From Eubacteriales bacterium (GTDB lineage Bacteria > Bacillota > Clostridia > JANYKE01), in the NCBI GenBank assembly GCA_025361685.1, contig JANYKE010000167.1:1-6620 (forward strand): a DNA stretch of 6,620 nt, read 5' to 3'. Position numbers and translations under genes: made by a program. Positions 6,087 to 6,620 of this stretch are shown one piece after another; within the stretch, counting starts at the first letter, position 1, and each line of letters opens with the position of its first letter. Below the pieces are notes generated by a model. That model saw nothing but the letters and a program-made list of their open reading frames with translations, was not told the DNA's origin and did not search any database.

Positions 6087-6620
6087 ATGAAAAATTTATC
6101 TAATTCAAACACTACCAAGCATTTATCTCTCTCAAACAGAATTACCATTGAACAGCTTTTGAACGAGGGGAAAACTTTTACGGAAATTGCAGCAGCTGTA
6201 AATAAGTCGTCTACAGCAATTTCTAAGGAAGTAAGAAGACAAAAAGTTGAGAGTTTTAGGAGGAATGGCTATAGGATAAATAATTGTATAAATAAAAAAG
6301 ACTGCTTAATTAGAAATTCCTGCAAGGGAAAAGTTTGTGAGCATTACAAGGTAATAGAATGTAATAAGCTTCAGAGACCTCCTTATGTATGCAACGGTTG
6401 CACTGAAAAGAAGTATTGCCATAAGCCCAGGCAGCTATACTCCGCTGCAACAGCAGATGATAACTACAGAAGTGTCTTGAAATCATCTCGAGAGGGAATA
6501 AATCTTTCCGAAGATAACCTAAAACAATTGGACATGTTAGTATCTCCGCTAATAAGAAAAGGACAATCTCCTTCTCACATATTTTCAAGTCATCGAGATG
6601 AGATACCCTGTTCTGAAAGA
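6087..6620 (+). CDS. IS30-family transposase, N-terminal fragment cut by the window edge
   Basis: The frame is open from ATG 6087 to the window end, giving 178 residues with no stop. Residues 13-51 form an HTH_38-type DNA-binding motif: LSLSNRITIEQLLNEGKTF, then TEIAAAVNKSSTAISKEVRR, where family members recognise the terminal repeats. A cysteine-rich segment follows (C67, C73, C79, C84, C92, C102, C105, C111), including CNGCTEKKYC, typical of the clostridial IS30 branch and possibly metal-binding. The stretch SREGINLSEDNLKQLD and VSPLIRKGQSPSHI is characteristic of this family just ahead of the catalytic domain. The DDE catalytic domain is beyond the edge, so activity cannot be judged. A weak Shine-Dalgarno AAAGGA (6071-6076) lies 10 nt before the ATG. 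The gene diverges from the pyr operon and has no metabolic link to it. Confidence 0.88.
   Translation, partial: MKNLSNSNTTKHLSLSNRITIEQLLNEGKTFTEIAAAVNKSSTAISKEVRRQKVESFRRNGYRINNCINKKDCLIRNSCKGKVCEHYKVIECNKLQRPPYVCNGCTEKKYCHKPRQLYSAATADDNYRSVLKSSREGINLSEDNLKQLDMLVSPLIRKGQSPSHIFSSHRDEIPCSER

Larger units (their letters stand above)
5911..6620 (+). mobile_element. Left part of an IS30-family insertion sequence (left boundary uncertain)
   Basis: The transposase gene starting at 6087 marks an IS30-family element oriented away from the pyr operon. The left boundary is a guess: it is placed at TTGACAAAG (5911), which is repeated in inverted form at 6002-6009. The right end lies outside the window, so terminal inverted repeats and target duplication cannot be confirmed. 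If the boundary is right, the element sits about 45 bp upstream of the pyr -35 box. Confidence 0.4.

Noticed and set aside
6310..6588. Minus-strand open frame of 92 codons opposite the transposase
   Set aside because: It is antisense to a recognisable IS30-family transposase and shows no independent signature.
1..6620. CRISPR array, tRNA, rRNA or phage features
   Set aside because: No regularly spaced repeats, cloverleaf-like sequence, rRNA segments or phage genes were recognised on either strand.

Overview
The window looks like a low-GC Firmicute, most likely a Clostridia/Lachnospiraceae-type anaerobe. This is inferred from AT-rich third positions, strong AGGAGG-type ribosome binding sites, tight gene overlaps, a PyrR-headed pyrimidine operon, a PyrK/PyrD (class 1B) dihydroorotate dehydrogenase, and a cysteine-rich IS30-family transposase.

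Positions 1-5868 hold a leftward (minus-strand) de novo UMP biosynthesis operon. In transcription order it is pyrR, pyrB, pyrC, pyrF, a 382-residue CarB-like gene, pyrK, and the first 37 codons of pyrD, which runs off the left edge. The genes overlap or lie within about 35 nt of each other, and most have a clear Shine-Dalgarno. One good sigma-A type promoter (TTGCTT-17-TATAAT) sits just upstream of pyrR and gives a leader of only about 28 nt. PyrB makes carbamoyl aspartate, PyrC closes it to dihydroorotate, PyrD/PyrK oxidises it to orotate with NAD+, and PyrF decarboxylates OMP. PyrE, an intact CarA/CarB pair and PyrI are not in the window.

The most unusual item is the gene at 925-2073. In many Firmicute pyr operons, carA-carB (pyrAA-pyrAB) sits just before pyrK. 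Here that slot holds one ORF that resembles only the middle of CarB: the tail of the first synthetase half, the oligomerization domain, and the pre-ATP-grasp start of the second half. Both ATP-grasp domains, the allosteric domain and the nucleotide-binding glycine motifs are absent. The reading frame is nonetheless open, has its own ribosome binding site and is coupled to pyrK. It looks like a retained, non-catalytic CarB derivative rather than an ordinary hypothetical protein.

PyrR control is also atypical. There is no room for a PyrR attenuator before pyrR or between pyrR and pyrB. The short leader can instead fold a hairpin that covers the pyrR Shine-Dalgarno.

Positions 5869-6086 are a non-coding divergent region rich in T(T/C)TGTCA repeats. 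From 6087 rightwards lies the N-terminal part of an IS30-family transposase on the plus strand, cut by the window edge.
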